NCBI GenBank assembly: GCA_963728995.1
Contig: CAVSMD010000002.1
Coordinates: 186,001-250,000 of the forward strand
Direction: 5' to 3'
DNA: 64,000 nucleotides
DNA from: FEN-1219 sp963728995
GTDB lineage: Bacteria; Pseudomonadota; Gammaproteobacteria; Steroidobacterales; Rariloculaceae
Shown in pieces: positions 44,513 through 54,048 of the stretch. The notes under the pieces are model-generated. The model was not told the origin of the DNA, made no database searches, and saw only the letters and a list, made by a program, of their open reading frames with translations. How positions within the stretch are numbered: position 1 is the stretch's first letter; each line of letters begins with the position of its first letter. The translations under genes and the position numbers were made by a program.

Positions 44513-44539
44513 GAACCGAGAACGTGTCGTTCTCGGTTT
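44513..44539 (+). terminator. Intrinsic terminator after ssrA
   Basis: GAACCGAGAACG (44513-44524), loop TGT, CGTTCTCGGTTT (44528-44539). The stem is 11 bp and begins 9 bases after the tmRNA CCA; the T-run is short (three Ts). Confidence 0.75.
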
Positions 44540-44674
44540 CGCCCGCCGAGGACACCGCGGCGCGCGTGGCCCGAGTGAACCTCGGCCCAAATATCTTGAC
44601 GAAACCGGGGAGCGGCCGAGCCCGCGCCCGGTCGCCCGTGACAACCCATCGACGCCCAATCGAGGAGGTAACGG

Positions 44675-45190
44675 ATGAGAGACGCGAACGCCGTGCTCGT
44701 CTCGAGGATCATCGCGATTCTATTTTCTCTTGGCACGCCGGCGCTCGGCGCGTTGGCGGCCCAGCCCGCCGATGAGGCGACCTACACGTGGTTCGCCGAG
44801 CTCGTCGCCTATGACGCGTCCGCGCAAACGGTCACCGTGAAAGCCCGCATGGTGCTCGACGCGGACAAGCCGACGGACTTTTCGAGCCTACACGCGGGCG
44901 ACATGGCCATGTTGACGTGGTCCGGCGTCGAGACGGCCGTGGGCATTCGTACGATCGAGCGCGGTAGAAAGTCGAGCGTAGGCGGCTTGACGCTGCCGAT
45001 CGAATACGTCTCCGCCGGCGATCAGCACGAGTACGTGACGTTCAAGGTTCGAATCCCGAAGCAAGACGCCAGCGCCATCGCGAAGCTCAAACCCGGCGAC
45101 TACGTGACCGCGACCTCGCCGCGCAGCGCGACCGACCCCATGAAGGCGATCGCTGCGATTCGGCCGTACAGCCTCGGGCTCGCGGGTTAG
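44675..45190 (+). CDS. Exported protein of unknown function
   Basis: A 171-residue product with a clear GAGGAGG ribosome site before ATG 44675. The N-terminus (VLVSRIIAILFSLGTPALGA) is a signal peptide with likely cleavage at LAA-QP. The mature part looks like a small all-beta domain (TYTWFAELVAYDASAQTVTV; LKPGDYVTATSPRSATDP), perhaps an OB-like fold with a metal- or ligand-free core, but I do not recognise the family. It is between tmRNA and the convergent HerA-like gene and stands alone. Confidence 0.75.
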   Translation: MRDANAVLVSRIIAILFSLGTPALGALAAQPADEATYTWFAELVAYDASAQTVTVKARMVLDADKPTDFSSLHAGDMAMLTWSGVETAVGIRTIERGRKSSVGGLTLPIEYVSAGDQHEYVTFKVRIPKQDASAIAKLKPGDYVTATSPRSATDPMKAIAAIRPYSLGLAG

Positions 45191-45206
45191 CGGGCGCGCC
45201 GCGACA

Positions 45207-46715
45207 TCAACGCCGGCCGCCGAGCAGCGAGCCGAGCACGCCGCGCAGCAACGCGCGGCCGGCCTGCGACCCCACCGTGCGGGCGGCGCTCTTGGCCATC
45301 GTCTCGATCAGGCCTTGCGTTTGCCGTCCACCACGCGGTCCTCGCCGACCGAACAGGATGTCGTCCGCGAAGCTGCCCCCTGGGCGCGAGGACTCGGCCG
45401 GTCGCGGCATTGCCGCGTCGCGCGGCGTCGCCGGCGCAGCGGCCGCCGCCCGTGCCTTCAAGATCTCGTACGCCGATTCGCGATCGATGGCCCTCTCGTA
45501 GTGCCCGGCGAGCGGCGACGCAGCCAACAGCCGAGCCCGTGTCGCATCGTCGATCGGCCCGATCTGGCTGCCCGGCGGCACGATCAGCCCGCGCTCCGTA
45601 ACGTTCGGCCGCCCTTTCTCGTCGAGGGTGGAAACCAGCGCCTCGCCGACGCCGAGCTCCGTGATGGCTTGCTCGATCGAGAACGCTGGGTTCTGCCGCA
45701 TCGTCTCGGCGGCCGCCTTCACGGCCTTCTGGTCCCGCGGCGTGAACGCGCGCAGCGCGTGCTGCACACGGTTGCCGAGCTGACCGAGCACGACGTCCGG
45801 GATGTCGAGCGGGTTCTGGGTCACGAAGTACACGCCGACGCCCTTCGATCGAATCAGCCGCACGACCTGCTCGATCTTCTCGAGCAAAGCCTTCGGCGCA
45901 TCCGCGAACAGTAGGTGCGCTTCGTCGAAGAAGAACACGAGTCGCGGCTTGTCCGGATCACCCACTTCCGGCAGCTGCTCGAACAGCTCCGCGAGCATCC
46001 ACAGCAACACCGTCCCATAGAGCTTTGGCGAGCTCAGCAACTGATCCGCGGCCAGAATATTGACGACGCCTTTGCCCCCGGCCGTCTGCATGAGGTCGGC
46101 CACATTCAGCATCGGCTCGCCGAAAAACTGCTCGGCGCCCTGCTCAGCGAGCGTCAGCAATGCGCGCTGGATCGCGCCGATCGAAGCCGTGGACACATTG
46201 CCGTATTCGGTCGTGAAGTCGCCGGCATGATCGCCGACATGTTGCAGCATGGCTCGCAGGTCTTTCACGTCGAGAAGCAGCAGCCCGGCATCGTCCGCGA
46301 TTTTGAACGTCAGCTGCAGGACACCGGCCTGGGTCTCGTTGAGATCGAGCAAACGTCCGAGGAGCATCGGCCCGAGATCGGATACCGTCGCCCGGATCGG
46401 ATGGCCGCGCTTGCCGAGGACGTCCCAGAACACCACGGGACATGGCTCGCAGCGGTGCTCGACGCCGAGCACCCGCACACGCTCGGCGATCTTCGCGTTG
46501 CCGCCACCGGCCGCCGCCATGCCGGACAGATCGCCTTTGACGTCGGCCATGAAGACCGGAACACCGATGCGCGAGAACTGCTCGGCGATCGTCTGCAGTG
46601 TGACGGTCTTACCGGTGCCGGTCGCACCCGTGATGAGGCCATGGCGATTGCCCATTGCCGGCAGCAGCACCAGTTCGGCCGAGCCGGCCTTCGCTATCAA
46701 CAATGGTTCGGTCAC
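45207..46715 (-). CDS. HerA-like P-loop ATPase (DUF853, YjgR family)
   Basis: A 502-residue ATPase of the HerA/FtsK-related DUF853 family. GTG 46715 is preferred (TEPLLIAKAGSAELVLLPAM is the family start; 500 residues is normal). Walker A is TGATGTGKTVTLQ, with the HGLITGATG lead; Walker B is LVFFFDEAHLLFADAP. The C-terminal third is Ala/Pro/Arg-rich with DDILFGRRGPRGG. Cellular role is unknown; the family is widespread in proteobacteria. It is divergent from cstA. Confidence 0.9.
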   Translation of the reverse strand: MTEPLLIAKAGSAELVLLPAMGNRHGLITGATGTGKTVTLQTIAEQFSRIGVPVFMADVKGDLSGMAAAGGGNAKIAERVRVLGVEHRCEPCPVVFWDVLGKRGHPIRATVSDLGPMLLGRLLDLNETQAGVLQLTFKIADDAGLLLLDVKDLRAMLQHVGDHAGDFTTEYGNVSTASIGAIQRALLTLAEQGAEQFFGEPMLNVADLMQTAGGKGVVNILAADQLLSSPKLYGTVLLWMLAELFEQLPEVGDPDKPRLVFFFDEAHLLFADAPKALLEKIEQVVRLIRSKGVGVYFVTQNPLDIPDVVLGQLGNRVQHALRAFTPRDQKAVKAAAETMRQNPAFSIEQAITELGVGEALVSTLDEKGRPNVTERGLIVPPGSQIGPIDDATRARLLAASPLAGHYERAIDRESAYEILKARAAAAAPATPRDAAMPRPAESSRPGGSFADDILFGRRGPRGGRQTQGLIETMAKSAARTVGSQAGRALLRGVLGSLLGGRR

Positions 46716-46875
46716 TGTGTGGTCGCTTCTCGACGCGTAGAGCTCTCGTTCGGCCGATGCCGCCGAATCGGTCGTTGGAATATACAACACGGCCCGAACT
46801 ACGGTAGGTTAGCGGCAGACTTGCGGCCCGCGGCGGCCATCGAATAAAGATTCCATCGAGGGGAGAACCGCCGGC

Positions 46876-48969
46876 ATGGTGACCACAGTAGCTAAACTGC
46901 CGTCGAAGCCGCTCACGCTCGGTATCTGGGCCGCGGTCGCCGTGCTTGGCACTTTCGCCCTCGCCGCCATCGCGACACACCGCGGCGAGAGCATCAATGC
47001 GCTGTGGTTCATCGTTGCCGCCGTCTGCATCTACGCCGTCGGCTATCGGTTCTACAGCGCGTTCCTGGCCGCCAAGGTCTTCGCGCTCGACGCCACGCGG
47101 GCGACGCCGGCGGAACGCTTCAGCGACGGTCGCGATTTCATGCCGACGAACCGCTGGATCGTGTTTGGCCATCACTTCGCTGCGATCGCCGGCCCCGGGC
47201 CGTTGATCGGCCCGACGCTCGCGGCGCAATTCGGCTATTTGCCGGGCACGCTCTGGATCCTGATCGGCGCGACGCTCGGCGGGTGCGTGCAGGACTTCGT
47301 CGCCCTATTTTGCTCGATCCGCCGCGATGGGCGCTCGCTCGGCCAGATGGCCCGCGACGAGCTGGGCGTCATCGGCGGCGCCGTGGCGCTGATCGGCGTA
47401 ATGGCGATCATGATCATTCTCATCGCCGTGCTCGGTCTCGTCGTGGTCAACGCCATGCGACACAGTCCGTGGGCCACGTCCACGGTCGCCGCGACGATCC
47501 CGATCGCCATTCTGATCGGGCTGTTCATGCGCCACCTGCGGCCCGGACGGGTGCTCGAAGGCACCGCGATCGGCGTGGTGTTGCTGCTGCTTGCCGTGTT
47601 CGGCGGCGGCTGGATCGACAAGCACGAGGCGCTGCGCGCTTGGTTCGACTACGACGCTTCGACACTCGCCCTCATGGTCATCCTATACGGGTTTGCCGCC
47701 GCCGTCTTGCCGGTGTGGCTGCTGCTCGCCCCGCGCGACTATCTATCGACGTTCATGAAGATCGGCACGATCGCTGCGCTGGCGGTCGCGATCGTGATCC
47801 TGAATCCCGCGGTGAAGATGCCGGCGCTCACACAGTTCGTCGACGGCACGGGCCCGATCTTCAGCGGCAACGTGTTCCCGTTCGTGTTCATCACGATCGC
47901 CTGCGGCGCGATCTCGGGATTTCATTCGCTGATCTCGTCCGGCACCACACCGAAGCTGCTCGCGAACGAGCGGGACGCACGCTTCATCGGCTACGGCGCC
48001 ATGGCGGTCGAGTCGTTCGTGGCGATCATGGCGATGGTGGCGGCCTGCGTCCTCGATCCCGGCGTGTACTTCGCGATCAACAGCCCGGCGGGTGTCGTCG
48101 GTGCCCAGGCGGCCGACGCCGTCGCGACGATCAGCAGCTGGGGTTACCCCGTCACGGCGGATCAGATGGGCGCCTTGGCGCGCGATATGGGCGAAGCCAC
48201 GCTGTTCGCGCGCACCGGTGGCGCACCGTCGCTGGCCGTCGGCATGGCCAGCATCTTCTCGAACGCGTTCGGCAGCACGCTGCTCGCCGTGTGGTACCAC
48301 TTCGCGATCATGTTCGAGGCGCTGTTCATTCTCACCACGGTCGACGCCGGCACGCGCGTGGCGCGCTTCATGCTGCAAGACCTGCTCGGCAACGTTGCGC
48401 CCGCGCTCGGACGCACGAGCTGGTATCCCAGCGTGCTGATTTGCAGCGGCCTCGTCGTGGCCGGCTGGGGCTACTTTCTGTACATCGGCACGATCGATCC
48501 ACTCGGCGGCATCAATAGTCTGTGGCCGCTGTTCGGCATCTCGAACCAGATGCTCGCCGCGATTGCGCTGTGCGTCGCGACCACCGTGCTCGTGAAGTCC
48601 GGCAAAGCCCGCTTTGCCTGGGTCACCGTGGCGCCGCTCGCCTGGCTCGTCGTCGTGACTTCGACGGCGGCGTGGCAGAAGCTGTTCAGCCCGGATCTGC
48701 ACATCGGCTTCCTGTCGCACGCGAGCGACCTCGCGAATCAGCTCGCGTCGGGCGGTTTGAGCGGCGCAGCGGCGGAGCAAGCGCCACGCCTGATCTTCAA
48801 CGATCGCCTCGATGCCGTGTTGACGGCCTTCTTCCTGATTACCGTCTGGGTGCTGGTGGTCGAAACCGTGCGCGTCTGCCATGCGTCGTTGTCGGGGCGG
48901 CGCTGCCCGCCGCTCACCGAGACTCCGCACGTGCCGAGCCGGCTCGTCGAGGATTGGGTCCGTGATTGA
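46876..48969 (+). CDS. cstA: Carbon starvation protein CstA (peptide/pyruvate transporter family)
   Basis: A 697-residue membrane transporter of the CstA/BtsT family, implicated in peptide uptake on starvation and pyruvate uptake. ATG 46876 has GGGGAGA upstream. The signature is MPTNRWIVFGHHFAAIAGPG and PLIGPTLAAQFGYLPGTLW, with about 16 hydrophobic segments; SGFHSLISSGTTPKLL and LITVWVLVVETVRV are further conserved parts. Its stop overlaps the ybdD-like start, the standard pair. Confidence 0.95.
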   Translation: MVTTVAKLPSKPLTLGIWAAVAVLGTFALAAIATHRGESINALWFIVAAVCIYAVGYRFYSAFLAAKVFALDATRATPAERFSDGRDFMPTNRWIVFGHHFAAIAGPGPLIGPTLAAQFGYLPGTLWILIGATLGGCVQDFVALFCSIRRDGRSLGQMARDELGVIGGAVALIGVMAIMIILIAVLGLVVVNAMRHSPWATSTVAATIPIAILIGLFMRHLRPGRVLEGTAIGVVLLLLAVFGGGWIDKHEALRAWFDYDASTLALMVILYGFAAAVLPVWLLLAPRDYLSTFMKIGTIAALAVAIVILNPAVKMPALTQFVDGTGPIFSGNVFPFVFITIACGAISGFHSLISSGTTPKLLANERDARFIGYGAMAVESFVAIMAMVAACVLDPGVYFAINSPAGVVGAQAADAVATISSWGYPVTADQMGALARDMGEATLFARTGGAPSLAVGMASIFSNAFGSTLLAVWYHFAIMFEALFILTTVDAGTRVARFMLQDLLGNVAPALGRTSWYPSVLICSGLVVAGWGYFLYIGTIDPLGGINSLWPLFGISNQMLAAIALCVATTVLVKSGKARFAWVTVAPLAWLVVVTSTAAWQKLFSPDLHIGFLSHASDLANQLASGGLSGAAAEQAPRLIFNDRLDAVLTAFFLITVWVLVVETVRVCHASLSGRRCPPLTETPHVPSRLVEDWVRD

Positions 48970-49148
48970 AGCCCTCCGCCGCAGTTGGGCCGCGCTCCGG
49001 GAGCTCTCCGGCGACGACGCCTATGAACGTTACCTCGCGCATTGGCGGCGTCATCACGCCCGAGGAAGAACGCGCGCCGCTCGATCGCAGGGCGTTTTAT
49101 CGAGAGGAGCAGCGGCGCAAATGGGAAGGCGTCCGTCGGTGCTGCTGA
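48962..49148 (+). CDS. YbdD/YjiX family small protein (DUF466), frameshifted
   Basis: The usual small partner of CstA transporters. GTG 48962 overlaps the cstA stop; the product reads ALRELSGDDAYERYLAHWRR and HH, then an extra base near 49058 shifts the frame. The rest continues next door as PEEERAPLDRRAFYREEQRR and KWEGVRRCC with the family's C-terminal double cysteine, ending at 49148. With one base removed the protein is about 61 residues, the normal size. Both halves are conserved, so a sequence error is likely. Confidence 0.85.
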
Positions 49149-49173
49149 CGACGCGGCGGCGATGCGACGGCGG

Positions 49174-50234
49174 TCAGGCCGGGTCGCGCGCTTGGCCGGC
49201 CGGCAGGGCCAGTTGCTCGCCCTCGCGTGGCGGGGCAGCCTTCGGTGTCCCACCGTCGGCCGGTGCGCCTCCCTCGGCGGGTGCGGCCTCGGCCGGCGCG
49301 TCCTGGTCACCCACGGTGTGCAACACCTGTGCGGCATCACTTTCGTTCTGAATCTCTTCCTCGTCCGGCAGCCCGCGAATCTGCCGCTCGGTTTTCGCGT
49401 TCAGCACGACGAGACTGATGCGCCGATTCATCGGATTCAGCGGATTATCGGGGTCGAGCGGCAGCGACGATCCCAGACCCGACGACGCGCAGCACTTTGC
49501 TCTCTTTCATGCCGCCCGCGACGAGCTCTCGCCGCGAGGCGTTCGCGCGGTCGGCCGATAGCTCCCAGTTCGAGTAACCGCGCTCACCGAGCGCGTACTG
49601 TGCCGAGTCGGTATGCCCGGCCAGCGAGATGTAGTTGTCCACGTCGTTCAGCAACGCCGCCGATCTGCCGCATGATGTCGACGGTGTAGTCCTTCAACGC
49701 CGCCCGACCCGTGTCGAACATCGGGCGGTTTTGCTCGTCGACCACGGTGACCTGCAGACCCTCGGCGGTGATCTCGAGCCGAATCTGACTCTTGAACTGC
49801 GCGAGCTTCTTGTTGCGCTCGATGGCGTCCTCGAAGCGGCGCTTCAATCCTTGCAGCTTCTCGGCTTCGCGACGTTTGATCTCGGCGCGGGCCGCCTGCA
49901 GATTGATCGTCTGGCGGCGAACCGGGTTGTCCGAACGTTGCACTTGCCCGGCGCTGCGCGTCAGATTTTCGCCGCCGCCTTTGATGATGCTCGAGGCATC
50001 ACCCGACCCGGAACCGCCCGCGAGCGCCACGCGCAATGGCGTCTGGAAGTACTCGGCGATACCCTTGCGATCGCCCTCGGCGGTGGACCCTATCAGCCAC
50101 ATCAACAAGAAGAAGGCCATCATCGCCGTCACGAAGTCGGCGTACGCAATCTTCCAGCTGCCGCCGTGGTGACCACCGCCGGTGACCTTCTTGATCCGCT
50201 TGATGACTAGCGGGGCACGCTCTTCGTCGTTCAT
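49174..50234 (-). CDS. motB: Flagellar motor stator protein MotB, two frame breaks
   Basis: Stator subunit anchoring the motor to peptidoglycan. ATG 50234 follows the motA stop by 6 bases. The membrane segment AYADFVTAMMAFFLLMWLIG contains the conserved ion-binding Asp of proton-type MotB. A coiled region leads to the OmpA-like domain: FDTGRAALKDYTVDIMRQIG, then an extra base near 49658, SLAGHTDSAQYALGERGYSN, WELSADRANASRRELVAGG, then an extra base at 49477, LPLDPDNPLNPMNRRISLVV. The tail to 49174 is Ala/Pro/Glu-rich. Peptidoglycan-binding residues (Asp-Arg of SADRAN, NRRI) are all kept. Confidence 0.92.
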
Positions 50235-50240
50235 CCCGGC

Positions 50241-51122
50241 TTACTTCTTGGCGGGCTTCGCGCCGCCCTTGGCGGCGCCCTTGACGTGCTTCTCGAGCTC
50301 CGCGAACCCTGGGCGCTCGGTCGAGTACAGCACCTTGCGACCAAACTCCACGGCCACGGTCGGCACGGCATCGTTCAGGCTCGCGAGCAGCGTGACCTTG
50401 ACGCACTCGAGCGCCTTGCTGGCCTCGGCCGCCTTTTGCTCGAGCAGCCCGGGCAGCGGGCCGACGAAGCCGTAGGAAAGCAGAATGCCGAGGAACGTGC
50501 CGACGAGCGCATGCGCAATGAGCACGCCGAGCTCCGACGGCGGCAGACCCACCGACTCCATCGTATGCACCACGCCCATGACCGCCGCGACGATGCCGAA
50601 AGCCGGTAGACCGTCGCCGACCTTTTGCAGCGCGTGAGCGGGCACCTCGGCCTCGTGATGGTGCGTATCGATCTCCCGATCCATCAGCGCCTCGATCTCG
50701 ATCGCGTTCAGCTTGCCGCTGACCATGAGGCGCAAGTAATCGGTGATGAACTCGACCAGATGATGGTCCTTCAGCACCCTCGGGTACTTCTTGAACAGCG
50801 CGCTGTTCTTCGGCGCCTCGATGTCTCGCTCGATCGCGAGCAGGCCTTCCTTGCGGGTCTTGTCGAGGATTTCGTACAGGAGCGCCATGAGCTCCATGTA
50901 CAGGGCCTTCGTGTACTTCGAGCCCTGCAACAGCGACGGCAGCGACCTGAGGACGGACTTGATCGTCTTGCCCGGGCTGCCGATCACGAACGCGCCCATC
51001 GCAGCACCGCCGATCATCAGCAGCTCGAGCGGCTGATACATCGCACCCATGTGCCCACCGGCCAGCGAATATCCCCCAAAAACGGCAGCGACTACCATGA
51101 CGTAGCCGACAAGGACCAGCAT
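50241..51122 (-). CDS. motA: Flagellar motor stator protein MotA
   Basis: Stator subunit conducting ions with MotB; 293 residues, intact. ATG 51122 has AGGAGA. Four membrane segments: VGYVMVVAAVFGGYSLAGGH, PLELLMIGGAAMGAFVIGS, DGLPAFGIVAAVMGVVHTME, VGTFLGILLSYGFVGPLPGL; the two conserved prolines near the ion path are in GLPAFG and FVGPLPG. The N-terminal sequence and the cytoplasmic loop (KDHHLVEFITDYLRLMVSG) resemble E. coli-type, proton-driven MotA. Confidence 0.95.
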   Translation of the reverse strand: MLVLVGYVMVVAAVFGGYSLAGGHMGAMYQPLELLMIGGAAMGAFVIGSPGKTIKSVLRSLPSLLQGSKYTKALYMELMALLYEILDKTRKEGLLAIERDIEAPKNSALFKKYPRVLKDHHLVEFITDYLRLMVSGKLNAIEIEALMDREIDTHHHEAEVPAHALQKVGDGLPAFGIVAAVMGVVHTMESVGLPPSELGVLIAHALVGTFLGILLSYGFVGPLPGLLEQKAAEASKALECVKVTLLASLNDAVPTVAVEFGRKVLYSTERPGFAELEKHVKGAAKGGAKPAKK

Positions 51123-51255
51123 CCTGCTCTCCTAACAGTCCGACGCGCGCGAGGGGATCGCAGCTCCCCACGAACCGTTGTTTCGGCCCGGCTGTCAGAT
51201 ACTTGAGCGCCAAACTGGGGACTGAATCACGCCGAGCGGCGCGTGCTTCTGATCG

Positions 51256-52395
51256 TCAGCCGTGCAGCCCGAGCTGCCGATAGAGCGCGACCTCGAAGGC
51301 CTCGCACACGGCGAGGCAGGCCGGGGCGCAGAACGGGGCCATCTGCATGCAGAGCACGGCGCCCAGGTCCGCGGCCGGATCGACCCAGAAATACGTGTTG
51401 AAGATGCCCCCCCAGCCGTAGCTGCCGGCGGCGCGGCCCGTAGACCGCTCGCGGGTCTCGATCAACACGCCAAAGCCGAACTTCTGCGTGCCGTCCATGA
51501 ACATGAAATCCGCCGTTCGCTCCGGCACGGCCGTGGTCTGGCGCTCGGCGTTCAGCGCCCCGATCTGATTGCGGGTGAGCTCGCGGACCGCGTCGACGGA
51601 CAGTAGCTGCCGGCCGCCCACGCGGCCCTCGTTCAGCAGCAGGCGGAGCAACGCGAGATACTCCTCCGCGGTGCCGTAGAGACCGCCGCCACCTCGCGGC
51701 GCCTGAGGCGTCGTCTCGTTCGGCAATGACGTGAACCCCTGCGGCGCTGCGGTGTGAACCGCGACCAGGCGCTCGCGGTCGGCCGGCAGGCGGTAGCTCG
51801 TGTCGGTCATGCCGAGCGGCGCGAAGATGCGCCGCGTGAAAAACTCCTCGAGCGACAAGCCCGACAGCGGCGCCACGAGCTGCCCCAGCACGTCGGTGCT
51901 GATGCCATATTGAAAACGCTCACCCGGTGGATGCATCAGGAACGGCGGGTTGTAGTACTCGGGTTGCGCGCCCATGAGCGCGTAAAGCTCGGAGTTCACG
52001 AACCAGGCACCAAAACCCGATGTGTGCGTCAGCAGCTCGCGCACGGTGATGTCGCGATCGGCAGGCATCGTCTCGTACCGCAGCGTTTGCCGATCGAACC
52101 GGCGCAGCACCGGCGGTTGCCGAAAATCCCCACAGAAGCGCCTGAAGGGTGCGTCCACCTCGAGGCGCCCCTGCTCCCAAAGCTGCAGCACGGCGATCGA
52201 AGTCACGAGCTTCGTCAGCGAGGCGATGCGGAATACGGAGTCCGGTTGCAGCGCGCGCCCCTGCGGTATAGCCGCGGACCCGAATGCGCCCAGGTAGAGG
52301 GTTTCGCGGCGGTCGGTCGCCGCAGCCACGACTCCGGGCACCTGTCCGGCCGTCACCGCACCTTGCAGCACGCGATCGAGCTCGGATCCGGTCAC
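51256..52395 (-). CDS. Serine hydrolase (beta-lactamase/EstB family)
   Basis: A 379-residue protein of the class C beta-lactamase/esterase fold (transpeptidase-like). The SxxK motif is IASLTKLVTS (Ser in S-L-T-K); a YxS/N-type tyrosine is in FQYGISTDVLGQLV; the third motif region is GSYGWGGIFNTYFWVDP. No signal peptide is seen, so a cytoplasmic esterase is more likely than a beta-lactamase. Substrate unknown. It starts at GTG 52395 and stands between the two stator loci. Confidence 0.88.
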   Translation of the reverse strand: MTGSELDRVLQGAVTAGQVPGVVAAATDRRETLYLGAFGSAAIPQGRALQPDSVFRIASLTKLVTSIAVLQLWEQGRLEVDAPFRRFCGDFRQPPVLRRFDRQTLRYETMPADRDITVRELLTHTSGFGAWFVNSELYALMGAQPEYYNPPFLMHPPGERFQYGISTDVLGQLVAPLSGLSLEEFFTRRIFAPLGMTDTSYRLPADRERLVAVHTAAPQGFTSLPNETTPQAPRGGGGLYGTAEEYLALLRLLLNEGRVGGRQLLSVDAVRELTRNQIGALNAERQTTAVPERTADFMFMDGTQKFGFGVLIETRERSTGRAAGSYGWGGIFNTYFWVDPAADLGAVLCMQMAPFCAPACLAVCEAFEVALYRQLGLHG

Positions 52396-52453
52396 GTGCC
52401 ACCATCGCGCCGGCCGAACAGAACAGCGACATCGTACATGCCTGAGTGCCGGT

Positions 52454-53104
52454 CTACGGCGTTGGGCGGGCTACCACGTGATACGAGAACGACAGCTTCT
52501 CACCAACCTGCAACGCACCCATCATGACGCTGAAGGGCTTCATTCCGAGGTCGGCGTGATTGAGCTCGAACTCGCCGATCGCCTCGATGCGCTCGGCGTC
52601 CACGGTGACCGCCGTCGGCACGGTGAGATCCACCGTGCGACCCAGCAGCTCGACCTCGAGCTTCAGGGTCTGCATGCCGTCGACGCCGACAGGACCGGTG
52701 CCGCTGACACGGATCATGGGGAACGCGTCGCCATCCAGCACGCGGTCGCTCAACATGTTGTGCCGCGTCCCCGTGATGTCATCCGCCGTCGGCACGCTCG
52801 CGAAGTCCTCGCCGAGCCGGCCGCGCAGCGCAGGGTCGTCGACGACCAGATCGGCCACGGGAATCACGATCTCGAAACGCGACGCGGCAAGGTTTTGCGC
52901 GTCGACGGTGACGCTGCCCCGCGGGCTCGGCACTGCAATGGCGTGGTTATGGCCGAGGCGGGCCAAGGCGCCGGCTTTGTAGACGAGCCAGTGGATGTCG
53001 GAGGCTGCGCCGTCGATCGCGTAGACTTTGCCCGCACCCTGCGCGACCGCGTAGCCGGGCCCGCACACCCCGACGAGAATCAACAACCGAGCCAAACGCT
53101 GCAT
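52454..53104 (-). CDS. YceI family periplasmic protein
   Basis: A 216-residue exported lipocalin-like protein. ATG 53104 with GGAGAA; signal peptide LARLLILVGVCGPGYAVAQG with cleavage near AVA-QG. The YceI fold is indicated by DIHWLVYKAGALARLGHNHA, PDDITGTRHNMLSD-like central sequence (TADDITGTRHNMLSDRVLDG) and FPMIRVSGTG, with GEFELNHADLGMKPFSVMMG near the end. The family binds isoprenoid lipids such as polyprenyl chains; the ligand here is unknown. Confidence 0.9.
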   Translation of the reverse strand: MQRLARLLILVGVCGPGYAVAQGAGKVYAIDGAASDIHWLVYKAGALARLGHNHAIAVPSPRGSVTVDAQNLAASRFEIVIPVADLVVDDPALRGRLGEDFASVPTADDITGTRHNMLSDRVLDGDAFPMIRVSGTGPVGVDGMQTLKLEVELLGRTVDLTVPTAVTVDAERIEAIGEFELNHADLGMKPFSVMMGALQVGEKLSFSYHVVARPTP

Positions 53105-53277
53105 CGCGGTTCTCCTGCGCGTTGCGCGCCACGGGACTGTCGCCGGCTACTTTAGCATGTGCCCCCTGCCGGCCTCGGCGGCGCCTCAAGAATCGTGGCC
53201 CGCGGACGATAACCTTGGCGTACCTATTGCCGGCCACATGGATGGACCCATGCCGGCGCAGACGCGAGGACCGGGGC

Positions 53278-54042
53278 TTGGATCTAGCAACTCTGTTCGG
53301 CCTGATCGGCGTGATCATCGTCGTCGGCACGGCCATCTTCCTCGGCGGCACGCTCGGCGCGTTCATCGACCCATCGTCTCTCGTGCTCGTCATTGGCGGG
53401 ACGCTGCTGGTCACGCTGATGAAATTCAGCTTCCGACAGTTCGCGAACGCGACGAAGGTGGCGATCAAGGCCTTCATCTATCGCGTGCCCGACCCCGAAA
53501 TGTTGATCGACGCGTCGGTCGATCTCGCGCACCGCGCACGCGCAAACGGTCTGCTGGCGCTCGAAGACGCCGACGTGCCGGACGAGTTCTTCCGCAAGGC
53601 GTTGAATCTCGTCGTCGACGGCCACGATCCCGAGGTGGTGCGCTTGATCTTGAACAAGGATCTCGAGCTGACGCTGAAGCGGCACCGTGACGGGCAGGCG
53701 ATCTTCAAGGCGATCGGCGATGCGGCGCCCGCCATGGGGATGATCGGCACGCTGATCGGCCTGGTGCACATGCTGGGGTCCATGAATGACCCGAAGCAGA
53801 TCGCGCCGGCGATGGCCATCGCGCTGCTCACCACGCTCTATGGCGCCATGATCGCGAATCTCATCGCGATCCCGATCGCCGAGAAGCTGGCGCTGCGGAG
53901 CACCGACGAGCGCCTCGCGAAGTCGCTGATCATCGATGCCGTCATGAGCATCCAGGACGGCCAGCATCCGCGCGTGATGCAAGACCTGCTCCAAAATTAT
54001 CTGCCGAAGTCTCGCCGGCCCGACGAGCAGCGCGCAGCGTAG
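53278..54042 (+). CDS. Second MotA-type stator protein (PomA/MotC-like)
   Basis: A 254-residue stator channel protein, distinct from the 293-residue MotA at 50.2-51.1 kb. TTG 53278 is preferred (GAGGA at 7 bases; the product then begins LDLATLFGLIGVIIVVGTAI). Further segments are LVLVIGGTLLVTLMKFSFRQ, APAMGMIGTLIGLVHMLGSM and YGAMIANLIAIPIAEKLAL. The size and the GTLIGLV motif match PomA/MotC types. Six bases separate it from the cognate MotB-like gene. Confidence 0.93.
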   Translation: MDLATLFGLIGVIIVVGTAIFLGGTLGAFIDPSSLVLVIGGTLLVTLMKFSFRQFANATKVAIKAFIYRVPDPEMLIDASVDLAHRARANGLLALEDADVPDEFFRKALNLVVDGHDPEVVRLILNKDLELTLKRHRDGQAIFKAIGDAAPAMGMIGTLIGLVHMLGSMNDPKQIAPAMAIALLTTLYGAMIANLIAIPIAEKLALRSTDERLAKSLIIDAVMSIQDGQHPRVMQDLLQNYLPKSRRPDEQRAA

Positions 54043-54048
54043 GCGATC

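Noticed and set aside
44132..44675. Island insertion at ssrA
   Set aside because: The tmRNA is complete with its terminator, and no integrase, repeat of its 3' end or atypical genes follow.
47743..48930. Minus-strand open frame (395 codons) antisense to cstA
   Set aside because: Arg/His-rich shadow; cstA has the full signature on the other strand.
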